Shown here in pieces: positions 35,119-43,751 of a stretch of 64,000 bases of DNA. The notes under the pieces were generated by a model, which saw nothing but the letters and a program-made list of their open reading frames with translations, had not been told where the DNA came from and did no database searches. Where the stretch lies: the NCBI GenBank assembly GCA_018228705.1, contig CP073694.1, positions 2,108,001 through 2,172,000 of the forward strand. The letters are read 5' to 3'. The position numbers and the translations under genes were made by a program. How positions within the stretch are numbered: the stretch's first letter is position 1; every line of letters starts with the position of its first letter. The DNA is from Dysosmobacter sp. Marseille-Q4140. GTDB taxonomy: Bacteria > Bacillota > Clostridia > Oscillospirales > Oscillospiraceae.

Positions 35119-36177
35119 TCAGGCCATTGCCTCTTCCAGCAGTTCCTTGGTGGTATCCAGAATGTCAGAGCCGATCACGTCTCTGAACTCCTCATGAACG
35201 GGAAGCATGACCTCAACGAAGGCAGCGATTTCTTCCTCATTGAGGGTGTAGATCTCGGTGCCGTAATCTTCAATGATCTTGATGTACTCTTCCTCACTGG
35301 TCGCGTTCAAAGTACGGGAATCCTCAGCCACATCTCTGGCGGCGTCAGCCAGCAGTGTGCGATACTCCTCAGGCAGCTTCTCCCATACATTGGTAGAGAA
35401 CAGGAAGGCGCAGGCCAAATAGCCGTGGTTGGAGATAGTCATGGTCTCCTGCACCTCATAGAACTTCATGTTCACGATGGAGGTGAGGGGGTTCTCCTCG
35501 GCGTCGGCAGTACCCTGCTGCAAGGCGTTGTAGGTCTCGCCAAAGTCGATGGTAACGGGGTTGGCGTTCAGCGCCTTGTACTGTGCGGTCAGCAGAGCAG
35601 ACTCCATCACGCGCACGTTGAGACCTTTGAAGTCTTCGGGAGTCTTGATCATGCGGTTGGAAGTGATCTGCTTGAAGCCGCTTTCCCAAATACCCAGGAA
35701 CTCAAAGCCGATATTCCGCATATCTTCCTCAAACAGACTCAGGAACTCGTCGCTGTCAAACACTTCATAGCTGGCTTCCTTGTCCACAAACAGGAAGGGC
35801 AGATCCAGTACCTGCAGAGGCGCATAGAAGCCGGACAGCTTGGCGGTGGGAATGACGCCGCAGTCCAGCGTGCCCATCTGGATCATCTCTGCCATCTGCT
35901 TGTCGTTGCCCAGTGCGCTGTTGGGGGAAATCTCCACCTGGATCTTACCGTTGCTCTCTCTTTCCACGCGCTCTTCAAACACCAGCGCAGCCAGATGCAG
36001 GGGGCCGCTTTCGGAAACACCGTGCGCTAGTTTAATGGTATAAACTTCCTCGTTGGCGGCAGGTTTATTGGCCTCGCCGGCGTTGGGTTCCGCTTCGGAA
36101 TCCGTCTTTCCGCAGGAAGTGAGCAGGCAGCTCATCGCCAACAGGGCGACCATGAGTCTCAGAACAGACTTTTTCAT
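35119..36177 (-). CDS. dctP: TRAP transporter substrate-binding lipoprotein (DctP)
   Basis: 352 residues. The lipoprotein signal ends in CLLTSCGK (lipidated Cys22). The mature part is a DctP-type binding protein: YTIKLAHGVSESGPLHLAALVFEERV, PNSALGNDKQMAEMIQMGTLD, and the ligand Arg region LKGLNVRVMES (FKGLNVRVMES here), followed by TYNALQQGTADAEENPLTSI. GTAGGAGGAGATT precedes the ATG. It is the first gene of the operon dctP-dctQ-dctM-comD-comE-like. The ligand is probably the acid that the ComDE-like enzyme uses, or its precursor. Confidence 0.92.
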   Translation of the reverse strand: MKKSVLRLMVALLAMSCLLTSCGKTDSEAEPNAGEANKPAANEEVYTIKLAHGVSESGPLHLAALVFEERVERESNGKIQVEISPNSALGNDKQMAEMIQMGTLDCGVIPTAKLSGFYAPLQVLDLPFLFVDKEASYEVFDSDEFLSLFEEDMRNIGFEFLGIWESGFKQITSNRMIKTPEDFKGLNVRVMESALLTAQYKALNANPVTIDFGETYNALQQGTADAEENPLTSIVNMKFYEVQETMTISNHGYLACAFLFSTNVWEKLPEEYRTLLADAARDVAEDSRTLNATSEEEYIKIIEDYGTEIYTLNEEEIAAFVEVMLPVHEEFRDVIGSDILDTTKELLEEAMA

Positions 36178-36349
36178 AATCTCCTCCTACTAATTCAATC
36201 TTTGTTTTTTCAAAGGTCAGTACCCAAACCTCCTCATGTTCAGGATATTGAATTTTTCCCCAGAAGTCATCGGACAAACTGAATAATAAATCCATAGAAC
36301 TTTTTGGGGACATTGAAGCCGGAATGCGCGATTGCTTCCCGAAGGCGAC

Positions 36350-36383
36350 ATACGGCCGGCAGAAAATTTCCTGCCGGCCGTAT
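36350..36383 (-). terminator. Hairpin after the PucR-type gene
   Basis: Perfect 13-bp arms ATACGGCCGGCAG / CTGCCGGCCGTAT, 15 bp past the regulator stop. There is no strong T tail. It lies between the regulator and the TRAP operon. Confidence 0.6.
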
Positions 36384-36397
36384 CCTCTCAAATATTT

Positions 36398-38296
36398 TCA
36401 GGTGTTTTTAATATAAGGGTAAAGCCTTAACGCGATCCGCAAAAGCAGCTCATCCTCTCCCTTTAAATCCAATTCCAGCAGATCCTCCGCTTTTTCCAGG
36501 CGAAACAACAGCGTATTCCGGTGGATAAACAGCTTTCGCGCCGTTTCGCTGATGTTTGCCTTCGCGTTGAAATACGTGATCAGTGTAGACAGCAGGTCTG
36601 CGTTGTGCTCTCTGTCATAGTCCTCTAGCCTGCTGATGATCCGCCGGTGCAGCTCCTCCTTTTTCTCAGGGGCGATGGTTGCCAGCATCGTTTCCACCTC
36701 AAAGTCCGCATAGCGAAAGATCCTCTGCTCTTCTTTTTGCGCAGTCTCCTCGTGAAGCCTGAGAACCTCCACTGCCTGCCGGAAACTGGTATTCAGCGCT
36801 GTCATCGGAGTTGGCAGACCCACGCCGATGACTCCGTCGATCTGCATATTCCGCAACTCCTTTGTGACGCACTCCAGAAGCTGCTCCTCCGCTTCGCAAG
36901 GCTTGTGTTCCTGGTGCTGCCACTGCGGCAAGGGCAGCACCAGTACGGTCTGCCCTTCCGCCGTCAGGGCATAGGCTGTGATCTGCTTGTGCCGCAGCGC
37001 GTTTTTGATGCTCTCCAGGCATTGGGCATATACCGCTTCCCTGTACGTCCCCGGCAGCCGTAGCACAACGCACAGGCATTTTCCCGTTCCGCTCATGCCG
37101 ACGCTCATGGCTCGCTTTGCCGCCACATCCGCCGACTGAACGCGTCCAGCAATGAGATCCTGCAAATAGGCCTCCCGTTGGGAATATTCTCGCTTTTCTC
37201 TGCGAAGATATTTCCTGATGACAAACGTAGCTGACTGCACGGCCTGCTCCGCGATTGCTCTGTCGGTCTCCGCCTCAAGTCTTCGATCCGCCCACACCGT
37301 CAGATAGCCATATACAGAGTCATCATTCCCCAACAAAAAGACATTCCGAAAGATCCGGATCCCGTTAATCTCCCGCTCCTGAACCAGCGGGATCTCCTCT
37401 CTTTCCACCGAGTAGATCGGGAGCGGTTCTTCCGCAGCTGTGATCTCCGACAACTGCAGCTGGAGGTTTGGCTCTGAGAAGCCGCTCACGATGCTCCAGT
37501 TTGTATCCGATATGGTTACGCTTGCATGCAACAGATGCCCCAGGAGCTTTGCGATCTCATCCATCTCCCGCTCTTCAAACGCGGCCTTTGTAAAATCCCG
37601 GTACAGCGCATAGGAGAGCTCTGTCTTTTCCAGCTTTTTGACGTAGACCTCTTTCATGATCTCGTTCATGATCTCTGAAATATTGTGATCATCCGGGATC
37701 TCGATCAGCGGCAGACCACACTGGTTGGCAACGTCGATCATGTGCTGCGGGACTCTCCGGAAAAACCGCATAATCTTTAATCCCAGACCGGAGCATCCCG
37801 TTTTGCTCAGATCCACAATGATCTGCTTCTGCGCGTTTACATCGTCGCGGATGCAATAGCCTGTGGTGACGATAAACTGATTCTCCTTGGTCCAATTCGC
37901 AATATCCGGACTCTCCATCAGATTCAAAGAGGAGATGGGTCGGTTCGCTCCCTGGGCGCCGCCCACAATCCGCCAGTCGTGAAAGTGCTTCAGAGTCAGC
38001 AGATCCCGAACCAGAAGTTCTCCGCTGTTCTCGCGGGAGGATTGGGCAATATGAGACAAAAGCGTCGTTTCCACAAGTGAGCTGCGTAGCTCCTCCGAGG
38101 CTGTGAGCTGCGGCATGGCATACAGTGTCTCGTCCCTCCGTCTCCGATCAGCGGGCTTTGTCGCCGCAGACGGCACAAACCACCTGCCACGAATCTTGAC
38201 CGCGCCGGGGATCCGACCTCCGCAGCAAAGCGCCAGGACTCTCCGGTTGGTAATGCCCCAAAGGTTTCCAATCTCTGTAGTTGACAAATACTTCAT
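36398..38296 (-). CDS. PucR-family regulator with extra N-terminal helix-turn-helix
   Basis: 632 residues. The N-terminus (MKYLSTTEIGNLWGITNRRVLALCCGGRIPGAVKIRGRWFV) is an excisionase-type winged helix. Next is a PucR N-terminal domain (LLVRDLLTLKHFHDWRIVGGAQGANRPISSLNLMESPD, IPDDHNISEIMNEIM). A GAF-like middle and a GGDEF-like CdaR segment follow. The C-terminal HTH_30 reads LISTLITYFNAKANISETARKLFIHRNTLLFRLEKAEDLL (LLSTLITYF here). Two DNA-binding ends are unusual for PucR proteins. GGAGGAG lies 5 bases before ATG 38296. Transcribed towards the TRAP operon, it is its likely activator. Confidence 0.87.
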   Translation of the reverse strand: MKYLSTTEIGNLWGITNRRVLALCCGGRIPGAVKIRGRWFVPSAATKPADRRRRDETLYAMPQLTASEELRSSLVETTLLSHIAQSSRENSGELLVRDLLTLKHFHDWRIVGGAQGANRPISSLNLMESPDIANWTKENQFIVTTGYCIRDDVNAQKQIIVDLSKTGCSGLGLKIMRFFRRVPQHMIDVANQCGLPLIEIPDDHNISEIMNEIMKEVYVKKLEKTELSYALYRDFTKAAFEEREMDEIAKLLGHLLHASVTISDTNWSIVSGFSEPNLQLQLSEITAAEEPLPIYSVEREEIPLVQEREINGIRIFRNVFLLGNDDSVYGYLTVWADRRLEAETDRAIAEQAVQSATFVIRKYLRREKREYSQREAYLQDLIAGRVQSADVAAKRAMSVGMSGTGKCLCVVLRLPGTYREAVYAQCLESIKNALRHKQITAYALTAEGQTVLVLPLPQWQHQEHKPCEAEEQLLECVTKELRNMQIDGVIGVGLPTPMTALNTSFRQAVEVLRLHEETAQKEEQRIFRYADFEVETMLATIAPEKKEELHRRIISRLEDYDREHNADLLSTLITYFNAKANISETARKLFIHRNTLLFRLEKAEDLLELDLKGEDELLLRIALRLYPYIKNT

Positions 38297-38311
38297 GTGC
38301 TCCTCCGCCAT

Positions 38312-38700
38312 TTCATAGCCCGCATTATTCTTTAATACGAATATATCATACCTTTTGCCGAATAGAAAGAATAATATTTATTCGTTTTAACCTTTCCCTT
38401 GTCTCGGTATTTCTGTATTCGCGAAGTCACCCTCCAAATTAAAAATAGGTCGATCTTTCTTCGCTTTTCTTCTTCATTTTCTCTGATTTATCACTTTTTT
38501 ATCAGAGTGATTTTTCCCGTCACGAACGGTTCTTTCTTTTCTTTCCCGTACAGATGCACCAATCTGTACAGCGCCTTTGGCGGTTTTTATACCGTACCGC
38601 TGATTCTTCTGTTTCTGTCAAAAAAACGGACTGCAGAAGCGCAGCCCGGTCGCATATCACATATCTTCACCTAAAAATTCCGGGAGAAACCGGATGTTCT
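38312..38700. promoter_or_regulatory. AT-rich upstream region of the PucR-type gene
   Basis: It contains a near-perfect palindrome GAATAATATTTATTC (38369-38383) and a minus-strand -10 candidate TATGAT (38347-38352 region) close to the regulator. No gene with a ribosome site was found in 38312-38700. Confidence 0.35.
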
Positions 38701-38713
38701 TTTCCGTCAACAG

Positions 38714-38959
38714 ATGTCCGTCCTCCTCGCCGTTGACCTGGGTCGAGACGAGATCAGCAAGCTGCGCCGCAGGATGGCTGAGATCACCGGTACGCTCAGC
38801 ATGGAATATGACGTCACGGTTTCTGCCACAACAAAGCCGACAGACCAGTTTGAACAGTACAGTGCGGCGCTCCCCTATTACTCTAATGTTTTGAAGGAGG
38901 GAGTCCGACATGAAGCATCACAGCAGTATTATTTCAGAGTTCCGCAGGCTGTATGTTAA
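38714..38959 (+). pseudogene. Truncated MNT nucleotidyltransferase antitoxin
   Basis: Only the C-terminal part remains: VDLGRDEISKLRRRMAEITG, LSMEYDVTVSATTKPTDQFEQY, and ALPYYSNVLKEGVRHEA. This resembles the end of minimal nucleotidyltransferase antitoxins of HEPN/MNT modules. The catalytic GSxAxG part is absent, and the frame now runs past its usual end. It overlaps the HEPN remnant by 50 bp. Confidence 0.5.
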
Positions 38960-39129
38960 GACTGGAACGTTTGACGTGAAGTTCTCTTCCATCATTTCCT
39001 CCCTTTTTGACCTCTGGGCAGAGAGTGACTACGATGATTTCTGCGTCATCAGCGAAAGAAGCATTAGGCCCTGTCCATGATGCTGAATTCTTTTTATCCG
39101 CAGTTAGAGAATATTTAGGAAATTTGTGA
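38910..39129 (+). pseudogene. Frameshifted HEPN-domain toxin remnant
   Basis: ATG 38910 follows GAAGGAGGGAGTCCGAC. It reads MKHHSSIISEFRRLYVKTGT and on to DYDDFCVISE, then leaves frame and stops at 39080. The last helix continues in another frame (DAEFFLSAVREYLGNL) to 39129. The size and the neighbour fit a HEPN toxin paired with MNT. It is too damaged to act. Confidence 0.5.
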
Positions 39130-39183
39130 GGCACTGACTCTGCCTGACCCACAGAGATACAATGTTTGAGAAAACGGTCCGGC

Positions 39184-39391
39184 TTTGCCTGCTTTGGCGG
39201 AGCCGGGGCTTTGACCAATACGCTGACCAATATGCGGATATCAGCGAGCGGACACAGTGGACAATGACCTCTTGCCTGCTCTGAAAAAGTGGAGCAAAAA
39301 GTACTGGAAAGCGTCCAATAGCAGGGCTTTGACGTCCAGACGGATCTTCACACGCAGGAGGTCACTGGTTCGAGTCCAGTAGTCTCCACCA
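39184..39391. repeat. Right end of element 1 with exact tRNA-Val attachment copy
   Basis: The last 46 nt (39346-39391) equal tRNA-Val positions 17580-17625. The preceding 160 bp match 62485-62647 closely (GCGGAGCCGGGGCTTTGACC, ATATGCGGATATCAGCGAGC, TAGCAGGGCTTTGACG). It is the attR side of the element whose left end is the tRNA gene. Confidence 0.85.
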
Positions 39392-39424
39392 AACCCTTGG
39401 AATTACTGATATTCCGAGGGTTTT
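39392..39424 (+). terminator. Terminator after the attachment copy
   Basis: AACCCTTGGAAT / ATTCCGAGGGTT with a TACTGAT loop (one bulge on each side), then TTTTTTCTTTTTTT. Confidence 0.7.
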
Positions 39425-39492
39425 TTCTTTTTTTCTTTCAGATTTAGACCGCCTGCCTGAAATAGATTTTTTTGAATCGCAGGAGGAGATGT

Positions 39493-39556
39493 ATGCTCTA
39501 AGTGACTTCTTAATCATGGTTTTTGTCATGGTTAGTGAAGCAGTCACTTAGAGTAT
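39493..39556. repeat. Inverted repeat at the left end of the Tn4451-like element
   Basis: ATGCTCTAAGTGACT (39493-39507) is repeated inverted as AGTCACTTAGAGTAT (39542-39556, one mismatch), 22 bp before the recombinase start. Such repeats mark the recombinase-binding end of TnpX-type elements. Confidence 0.55.
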
Positions 39557-39578
39557 TTTCATTTCAGGAGGTACAGCC

Positions 39579-41459
39579 ATGAGAAACGAGAAAATCACCC
39601 CACTGTATGAGCGGTTGAGCCGCGATGATGAATTACAGGGCGAGAGCAACTCCATAAGCCATCAAAAGCAAATGTTAGAGGAGTTTGCCCGCAGGAATGG
39701 GCTGCCGAACCCCACCCATTTCACCGATGACGGCGTATCGGGAACCCGTTTTGACCGTCCCGGCTTTCTAGCGATGATGGAGGAAGTCGAGGCCGGACGG
39801 GTAGAGGCCATTGTTATCAAAGACATGAGCCGCCTGGGGCGTGACTATCTGAAAGTCGGCCAGGTCATGGAGATTTTGCGGCAGCGCGGCGTCCGGCTGA
39901 TCGCCATCAACGACGGTGTGGACAGTCTGAAAGGCGACGACGATTTTACCCCGTTCCGCAACATCATGAACGAATTTTACGCCCGCGACACCAGCCGAAA
40001 AATCCGCTCCGTGTTCAAATCCAAAGGTATGAGCGGCAAGCACCTGACCGGCACCGTCATTTATGGCTACCTGTGGGACGAAAAGCGGGAACACTGGCTT
40101 GTGGACGAAGAAGCCGCCGAAGTGGTACGCCGTATCTTTTCCCTGACGATGGAGGGCTATGGCCCCTATCAAATCTCCAAGCTGCTGTCCGAGGCAAAGG
40201 TTGAAATCCCCGCTGTCCATCTGGCACGCTTTCACGAAGGCGTAAACAGGTCAAAGCCGGTCAAAGACCCCTACGGCTGGGGATCGTCCACCATTGTGAA
40301 CATCCTGAAAAAGCGGGAATACCTGGGCCACACCATCAATTTCAAGACCCGCAAGCATTTCAAGGACAAGAAAAGCCACTATGTTGACGAAAGCGAGTGG
40401 ACGATTTTTGAGAATACCCATGAGGCCATCATCGACCAGGAAACCTTTGACAATGTGCAGCGTATCCGGGCAAATGTCCGGCGTTACCCGGACGGCTGGG
40501 GCGAGGCCCATCCCCTGACCGGCCTGATGTACTGCGCCGACTGCGGCGGCAAGATGTATGTCCATCGCGTCAATAACGGCAAGCGTGATCCACAGTTTAC
40601 TTGCAGCCAGTACAGCAAAATCCCATGCGGGACGCTTTGTGGCACACAGCACCGCATCCGGGCCGAGGCTGTCTTGACCTTGATAACCGATATGCTCCGG
40701 GCCATCGCGGAATATTCCAAGAATGACCGGGCCGAGTTTATCCACACCGTCCAGGAAACGCAGGCCGCCCAGCAGACCGCCGACATATCCAAGAAACGGA
40801 AACGGCTGGCCGCCGCCCAAAAGCGGGCCGGGGAACTGGAAAAGCTGATTTGCAAAATCTATGAGGACAATGCCCTGGGCAAGCTGCCGGACGCCCGGTA
40901 TGAGGCCCTGGACGCACAGTACGCCAAAGAGCAGGACGCTCTCAATGCGGAAATCACGGAACTGGAAAAGGCCGTTACCGGCTATGAGCAGAGCCGGAAA
41001 TCTGCGGAGAAGTTTATTGCCCTGATTGACAAGTACGAAAATTTCGATACGCTGACAAATACCATGCTCAACGAGTTTGTAGAGAAAATCCTTGTCCATG
41101 AACGCGCCCGCAAAGGCAGCCAGGACACCACACAGGAGGTTGAAATCTACTTCAACTTTGTGGGCCGGTATATCCCGCCCGCCTTGCAGCCGGTTCCCCT
41201 GACCCCGGAGGAACAGGAAGAACTGCGGAAGAAGGAGGAACGCAAGGACAGGCTTCACCAGAACTACTTGCGCCGCAAGGCAAATGGCAAGCAGAAGGAA
41301 TGGGAAGAACGCTACAACGCCAGGCGCAAGGCCCAGGTGGAGGCGGCAAAGGCCGCGATCCGGGCCGAGGACATGGAGAAGGGCATTTTTACCACCGTCA
41401 GCCAGTTACCCAGGCAGGAGCCGCGCAAGGCCGCTTTACCGGCCAGCGCCGCAGTTTAA
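39579..41459 (+). CDS. tnpX: Large serine recombinase (TnpX/TndX type)
   Basis: 626 residues. The N-terminal resolvase domain has the catalytic Ser14 in YERLSRDDE and the motifs GVSGTRFDRPGF, AIVIKDMSRLGRDYLKVG and EFYARDTSRKI. The recombinase domain (GYLWDEKREHWLVDEEAAEVVRRIF) follows. A zinc ribbon (CADCGGKMYVHR...CSQY...CGT) comes next, then a coiled coil (about 400-490) and a charged tail. It is the integration/excision enzyme of Tn4451-like mobilisable transposons. CAGGAGGTACAGCC precedes the ATG. TnpV is 26 bp downstream. Confidence 0.95.
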   Translation: MRNEKITPLYERLSRDDELQGESNSISHQKQMLEEFARRNGLPNPTHFTDDGVSGTRFDRPGFLAMMEEVEAGRVEAIVIKDMSRLGRDYLKVGQVMEILRQRGVRLIAINDGVDSLKGDDDFTPFRNIMNEFYARDTSRKIRSVFKSKGMSGKHLTGTVIYGYLWDEKREHWLVDEEAAEVVRRIFSLTMEGYGPYQISKLLSEAKVEIPAVHLARFHEGVNRSKPVKDPYGWGSSTIVNILKKREYLGHTINFKTRKHFKDKKSHYVDESEWTIFENTHEAIIDQETFDNVQRIRANVRRYPDGWGEAHPLTGLMYCADCGGKMYVHRVNNGKRDPQFTCSQYSKIPCGTLCGTQHRIRAEAVLTLITDMLRAIAEYSKNDRAEFIHTVQETQAAQQTADISKKRKRLAAAQKRAGELEKLICKIYEDNALGKLPDARYEALDAQYAKEQDALNAEITELEKAVTGYEQSRKSAEKFIALIDKYENFDTLTNTMLNEFVEKILVHERARKGSQDTTQEVEIYFNFVGRYIPPALQPVPLTPEEQEELRKKEERKDRLHQNYLRRKANGKQKEWEERYNARRKAQVEAAKAAIRAEDMEKGIFTTVSQLPRQEPRKAALPASAAV

Positions 41460-41485
41460 CTATCACAGTGTAAAGGAGGACGAAC

Positions 41486-41839
41486 ATGAGCAAATTGACT
41501 TACACCCGCTGCGGGGATTACTACATCCCCGACCTGAAACTTTCCGAGCAGCCGGAGGCCCCCATCGGCAAGTATGGCCGTATGCGGCAACGCTACCTGA
41601 AGGAACACCGGCCCGGCCTTTACAGCAGCCTGATTTTGAGCGAAAAGCTGTACCCGCACCTGTTGGAGATTGACCGGGCGGCGCATGAACGGATGGACGC
41701 CATGTTGCCCCGCATGATGGAGGCGGCAGGCGTCACCGAGGAATTGAAAGCCCGTGACCCTATGCGCTGGGTGGGGCTGATGAACACGCTGAAAGCACAG
41801 GTGGAGGAAATGATTTGTCAAGAGTTTATTTATATTTAG
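41486..41839 (+). CDS. tnpV: TnpV-family transposon protein
   Basis: 117 residues, matching the TnpV proteins that accompany TnpX-like recombinases: LTYTRCGDYYIPDLKL, PIGKYGRMRQRYLKEHRPGLY, and MMEAAGVTEELKARDPMRWVGLMN. Function is unknown, possibly regulation of transposition. It has a ribosome site AAAGGAGGACGAAC. It is followed by a terminator (CAGAGGG/CCCTCTG, 41860-41885, with T tail). Confidence 0.9.
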   Translation: MSKLTYTRCGDYYIPDLKLSEQPEAPIGKYGRMRQRYLKEHRPGLYSSLILSEKLYPHLLEIDRAAHERMDAMLPRMMEAAGVTEELKARDPMRWVGLMNTLKAQVEEMICQEFIYI

Positions 41840-41899
41840 AACTTCAATTTTAAGAGAAGCAGAGGGTTTTCCCTCTGTTTCTTTTTGTCAGAAAACCAT

Positions 41900-41928
41900 T
41901 TGACACTGCCATTATTCGCGCCTATACT
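41900..41928 (+). promoter_or_regulatory. Promoter of the AraC-ECF-ABC operon
   Basis: TTGACA (41900-41905) and TATACT (41923-41928) with a 17-bp spacer. Just past it is GGTTAGTCATAACGAACC, an inverted-repeat-like stretch (41935-41952) that could be an operator. Confidence 0.65.
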
Positions 41929-41969
41929 TAGAGTGGTTAGTCATAACGAACCAAAAGGAGGAATGGGTA

Positions 41970-43025
41970 GTGCTGACCTATGAAAAACAAGCACTCTCTG
42001 GTGCGATTGAAGTATTATTGCGGTCTGAATTGCCAGACGAATTTGAAGGGACAAAGTTATACGGCTCTCCCGAAGAAGATGAACTACGGCAGGACTGTAA
42101 AATTTTTCGGCTGTCAAATGAAACAGGGCATGGACGCATTACAGTCTATCAGGTTTTTTCTGGTATTGAGCTTTACTATAACGATATGCACATGGGATAT
42201 TGCAATCAAAATCAAGCCACAGCTAAAAACATGATAGAGATTAACCATTGTCTGATAGGACGTTTTGAGTGTAGCTTTGGCGAAAATAGTTGCTGCTATA
42301 TGGCGGAAGGCGATTTGTCGATCAGCTCCATGATGAAGAAAAAGTCAAATTCGTGTTTTCCGCTGAACCACTATCACGGTATTTCTATCATCATCAATCT
42401 GGATGAATTGCTGCCGGAAGTACGGCAAATCATGGAGCTATTGAATATTGATTTGCACTACATACAAAAATATATTTGCGAAGGAAACCGTTGCTGCATC
42501 ATGCGGGCCAATCCGTCTATTGAACATATTTTTTCGGAACTTTATCATGTCCGGGAAAAAAGAAAACCAGGATACATGAAAGTCAAAATGCTGGAACTGC
42601 TTCTGTTCTTAAGTGATCTCAATACGGCAGAAGAAGTTTTACAGACGGATTATTTCAATCAAAATCAGGTCGCATTGATTAAAGCAGTAGCGTCCTATAT
42701 TACGGAGGACTTGACAGCACATCATACGATTGAACAGCTTTCCCAGAAATTCGAGATTTCTACAACAGCATTGAAAAAGTGCTTTCGAGGCGTCTATGGA
42801 ACCTCTGTCTATTCTTATCTTCGTACCTATCGGCTTCAAGTCGCCAAAAAATTGTTGCTGGAAACCGAGTTGTCAGTAACGGAGATTGCAAGTAAAATCG
42901 GATATGAAAATCCGAATAAATTCACTTCTGCCTTCAAAGAAATGTATGGCAGCTCTCCGACGGAATTCAGAAAGAGTGTCCGTTTGGATAGAAGCGGGTC
43001 CGTATGGAGTGGCGAAGAAATCTGA
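41970..43025 (+). CDS. AraC-family regulator (YbtA-like)
   Basis: 351 residues. The C-terminal AraC double helix-turn-helix is clear: LTAHHTIEQLSQKFEISTTALKKCFRGVYGTSVYSYLRTYRL, then LSVTEIASKIGYENPNKFTSAFKEMYGSSPTEFRK. The N-terminal 220 residues are a ligand domain with IEINHCLIGRFECSFG and CYMAEGDLSI, as in AraC proteins next to siderophore transporters. GTG 41970 has AAGGAGG eight bases upstream; no ATG is in frame near it. It leads the ECF/ABC gene row and probably activates it when the transported compound binds. Confidence 0.88.
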   Translation: MLTYEKQALSGAIEVLLRSELPDEFEGTKLYGSPEEDELRQDCKIFRLSNETGHGRITVYQVFSGIELYYNDMHMGYCNQNQATAKNMIEINHCLIGRFECSFGENSCCYMAEGDLSISSMMKKKSNSCFPLNHYHGISIIINLDELLPEVRQIMELLNIDLHYIQKYICEGNRCCIMRANPSIEHIFSELYHVREKRKPGYMKVKMLELLLFLSDLNTAEEVLQTDYFNQNQVALIKAVASYITEDLTAHHTIEQLSQKFEISTTALKKCFRGVYGTSVYSYLRTYRLQVAKKLLLETELSVTEIASKIGYENPNKFTSAFKEMYGSSPTEFRKSVRLDRSGSVWSGEEI

Positions 43026-43142
43026 GCTGTATTAGAATATCCTTTGTCAGATAAAAGCAGAAAGACCGCTTGAAGCTGGCCTATTTTTTGAATAGTGGGT
43101 TAGGTACTGCTAACTTTCTGCAAGACAAAGGAGGATTTCCAA

Positions 43143-43748
43143 ATGGAAAATGAAAAATCGACAGGTAACAAGTACACTGTCAAAGACGCGGCAATCATCG
43201 GTATCTTCTGTGCGGTCATGTTCGTTGTATTTATGGTCTATTCGACCCTGACCGGCGCTTCACTGTTCTATTCCATGATTTTTAACGCCGCAGGTGCGGC
43301 ACTTATCCTCGCACCGTTCTATGTTTATATGTGCATGAAAGTCGGCAAGCATGGCCCCGCTTTTGTCTACAATATCATGTGGGCAATTATCGCCGGATTG
43401 ATGATGGGGCCGTTTATGATTCCGTGGTTTTTGGGCGGCGGTATCATCGCAGAGCTTTCCATGTGCGGAAAGGATGCCTACCATGACATTAAGCGTGTGT
43501 CCATTTCGTGGGTAATCACGGCATTGGTTCGCGCTGCACATGGTATGTCAGAAATTTGGTTTTTCAAAGACGCATTTCTTGCCACCGGCGTCAGTGAGCA
43601 GCAGGTTCAGGTTCAGACCCAGTATTACACCGATCCGAAGTACGTCCTTTTGAGCCTGGCTGTCACCGCTATCCTGGCCGTCCTTGGCTGCATGATTAGC
43701 AACAAACTGATTGTGAAGCACTTCAGAAAGAGTGGCGCGATTAAATAA
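43143..43748 (+). CDS. ECF transporter S component, MptD/Trep_Strep family
   Basis: 201 residues with about five membrane helices: AAIIGIFCAVMFVVFMVYST, SMIFNAAGAALILAPFYVYM, VYNIMWAIIAGLMMGPFM, and a last helix VLLSLAVTAILAVLGCMI. The length and the segment KVGKHGPAFVYNIMWAI fit the Trep_Strep/MptD family of substrate-binding S components. AAAGGAGG lies eight bases upstream. Four bp separate it from the EcfT gene, so it probably has its own dedicated module. Confidence 0.82.
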   Translation: MENEKSTGNKYTVKDAAIIGIFCAVMFVVFMVYSTLTGASLFYSMIFNAAGAALILAPFYVYMCMKVGKHGPAFVYNIMWAIIAGLMMGPFMIPWFLGGGIIAELSMCGKDAYHDIKRVSISWVITALVRAAHGMSEIWFFKDAFLATGVSEQQVQVQTQYYTDPKYVLLSLAVTAILAVLGCMISNKLIVKHFRKSGAIK

Positions 43749-43751
43749 ACT

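Noticed and set aside
39346..39391. Possible extra tRNA-Val genes at 39.3, 54.2 and 62.6 kb
   Set aside because: Only the 3' 46 nt are present, with no acceptor 5' strand or D arm; these are attachment copies.
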